From: 0-14-0-20-45-22 sp041645495
GTDB taxonomy: Bacteria; Fidelibacterota; UBA2242
Length of the DNA stretch: 7,513 bases
Assembly (NCBI GenBank): GCA_041645495.1
Contig: JBAZPZ010000096.1
Location: forward strand, 1-7,513
Reading direction: 5' to 3'
Below the pieces are notes generated by a model. The model worked only from the letters and a program-made list of their open reading frames with translations, ran no database searches and was not told where the DNA came from. The position numbers and the translations under genes were made by a program. This document shows, one piece after another, positions 7,253 to 7,513 of this stretch. How positions within the stretch are numbered: position 1 is the first letter of the stretch; each line of letters starts with the position of its first letter.

Positions 7253-7421
7253 GAGTTTCTTCCGTCGGAACGAAAAATATTTTCAGACGGTGACGGTTTT
7301 GTTGGTATATCAGGCCAGTTAACGTGTTAAAAACAAGCCGTTTAGAAAAATTTGCTACATCTTTTCTTTCTTTTACGGTTAAAATCACGACGATGAGCGA
7401 GCAGGTTGAAGTAGTAATTAA
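7253..7421. other. AT-rich intergenic stretch upstream of the small gene
   Basis: No convincing gene is seen here in any frame. It holds one imperfect hairpin (7262-7290, outer arms CCGTC and GACGG, inner arms on the minus strand GAAAA and TTTTC) without a clear U-tract on either strand. There is also an 11-codon plus-strand reading frame starting ATGAGC at 7393 and stopping at 7423-7425. Stop codons interrupt the other plus-strand frames. Confidence 0.5.
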
Positions 7422-7513
7422 GTGAAATCGGTTTGGCCGGACACGCCGATCATCATCGTGACCTACGTGAATTTGGCTGTCGCTTTTTTGAAATGCAAAG
7501 ATTCCGGGATCAT
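7422..7513 (+). pseudogene. Possible remnant of a response-regulator receiver domain, cut by the window edge
   Basis: From a GTG at 7422 an open plus-strand frame runs to the edge for 30 codons. It begins VKSVWPDTPIIIVTYVNLAV. The WPDTPIIIVT stretch resembles the segment leading into beta-strand 4 of receiver (REC) domains, ending in the conserved switch Thr; what follows resembles helix 4. A normal receiver needs about 70 residues before this point, including the phosphorylated Asp. Here a TAA stop (7419-7421) directly precedes the GTG, a TGA lies at 7407-7409, and I find no Asp-bearing segment in the other frames upstream. There is no ribosome binding site. It could be a decayed fragment, a chance similarity, or, less likely, the start of an unusual gene. 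Confidence 0.25.

Noticed and set aside
7262..7290. Imperfect hairpin as a terminator for a gene beyond the right edge
   Set aside because: The outer stem is only five pairs, the internal loop is asymmetric and no U-tract follows on either strand; noted only as part of the intergenic stretch.

Overview
This bacterial window is dominated by a minus-strand block. Reading down the minus strand, it starts at the right with a small standalone gene. A three-gene operon follows (large membrane protease, GAF plus HD-GYP signalling enzyme, rRNA methyltransferase). The first 48 codons of another membrane-protein gene lie at the left edge. Base composition is moderate and AT-rich in the intergenic stretches. 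The promoters resemble ordinary sigma70-type promoters. Nothing fixes the taxon. The mix of a very large CPBP-family protein, an HD-GYP phosphodiesterase and a small repeat protein would suit an uncultured Gram-negative-type phylum, but that is a guess.

Right side (about 6819-7513): a 76-residue basic protein made of two copies of one 30-residue unit is encoded at 6944-7174. It has a near-consensus promoter, a perfect Shine-Dalgarno sequence and a strong rho-independent terminator, so it looks like a self-contained and probably well-expressed gene. I do not know its function. At the extreme right edge a plus-strand open stretch resembles the middle of a response-regulator receiver domain. It lacks the front part of such a domain, so it may be a relic.

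Centre (251-6811): the operon begins with an 1128-residue polytopic membrane protein. This protein is an internal duplication. The first half ends in a CPBP (CAAX protease and bacteriocin-processing) domain with its catalytic Glu-Glu, Arg and His residues. The second half repeats the same architecture, but those residues are missing where the motifs should fall. Its stop codon overlaps the start codon of a 566-residue GAF/HD-GYP protein, predicted to sense a ligand through GAF and hydrolyse cyclic di-GMP. After a 16-base gap comes a complete RlmD/RumA-type iron-sulfur 23S rRNA uracil-C5 methyltransferase. The tight spacing suggests coupled translation. The biological link between the three is not evident beyond co-transcription.

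Left side (1-250): a good promoter lies just upstream of the start of a partial membrane-protein gene that leaves the window. No convincing terminator is visible after the methyltransferase gene.

The points most worth a second look are the active/inactive duplicated protease, the tandem-repeat small protein and the protease-HD-GYP coupling. I see no CRISPR array, tRNA, rRNA or insertion sequence.
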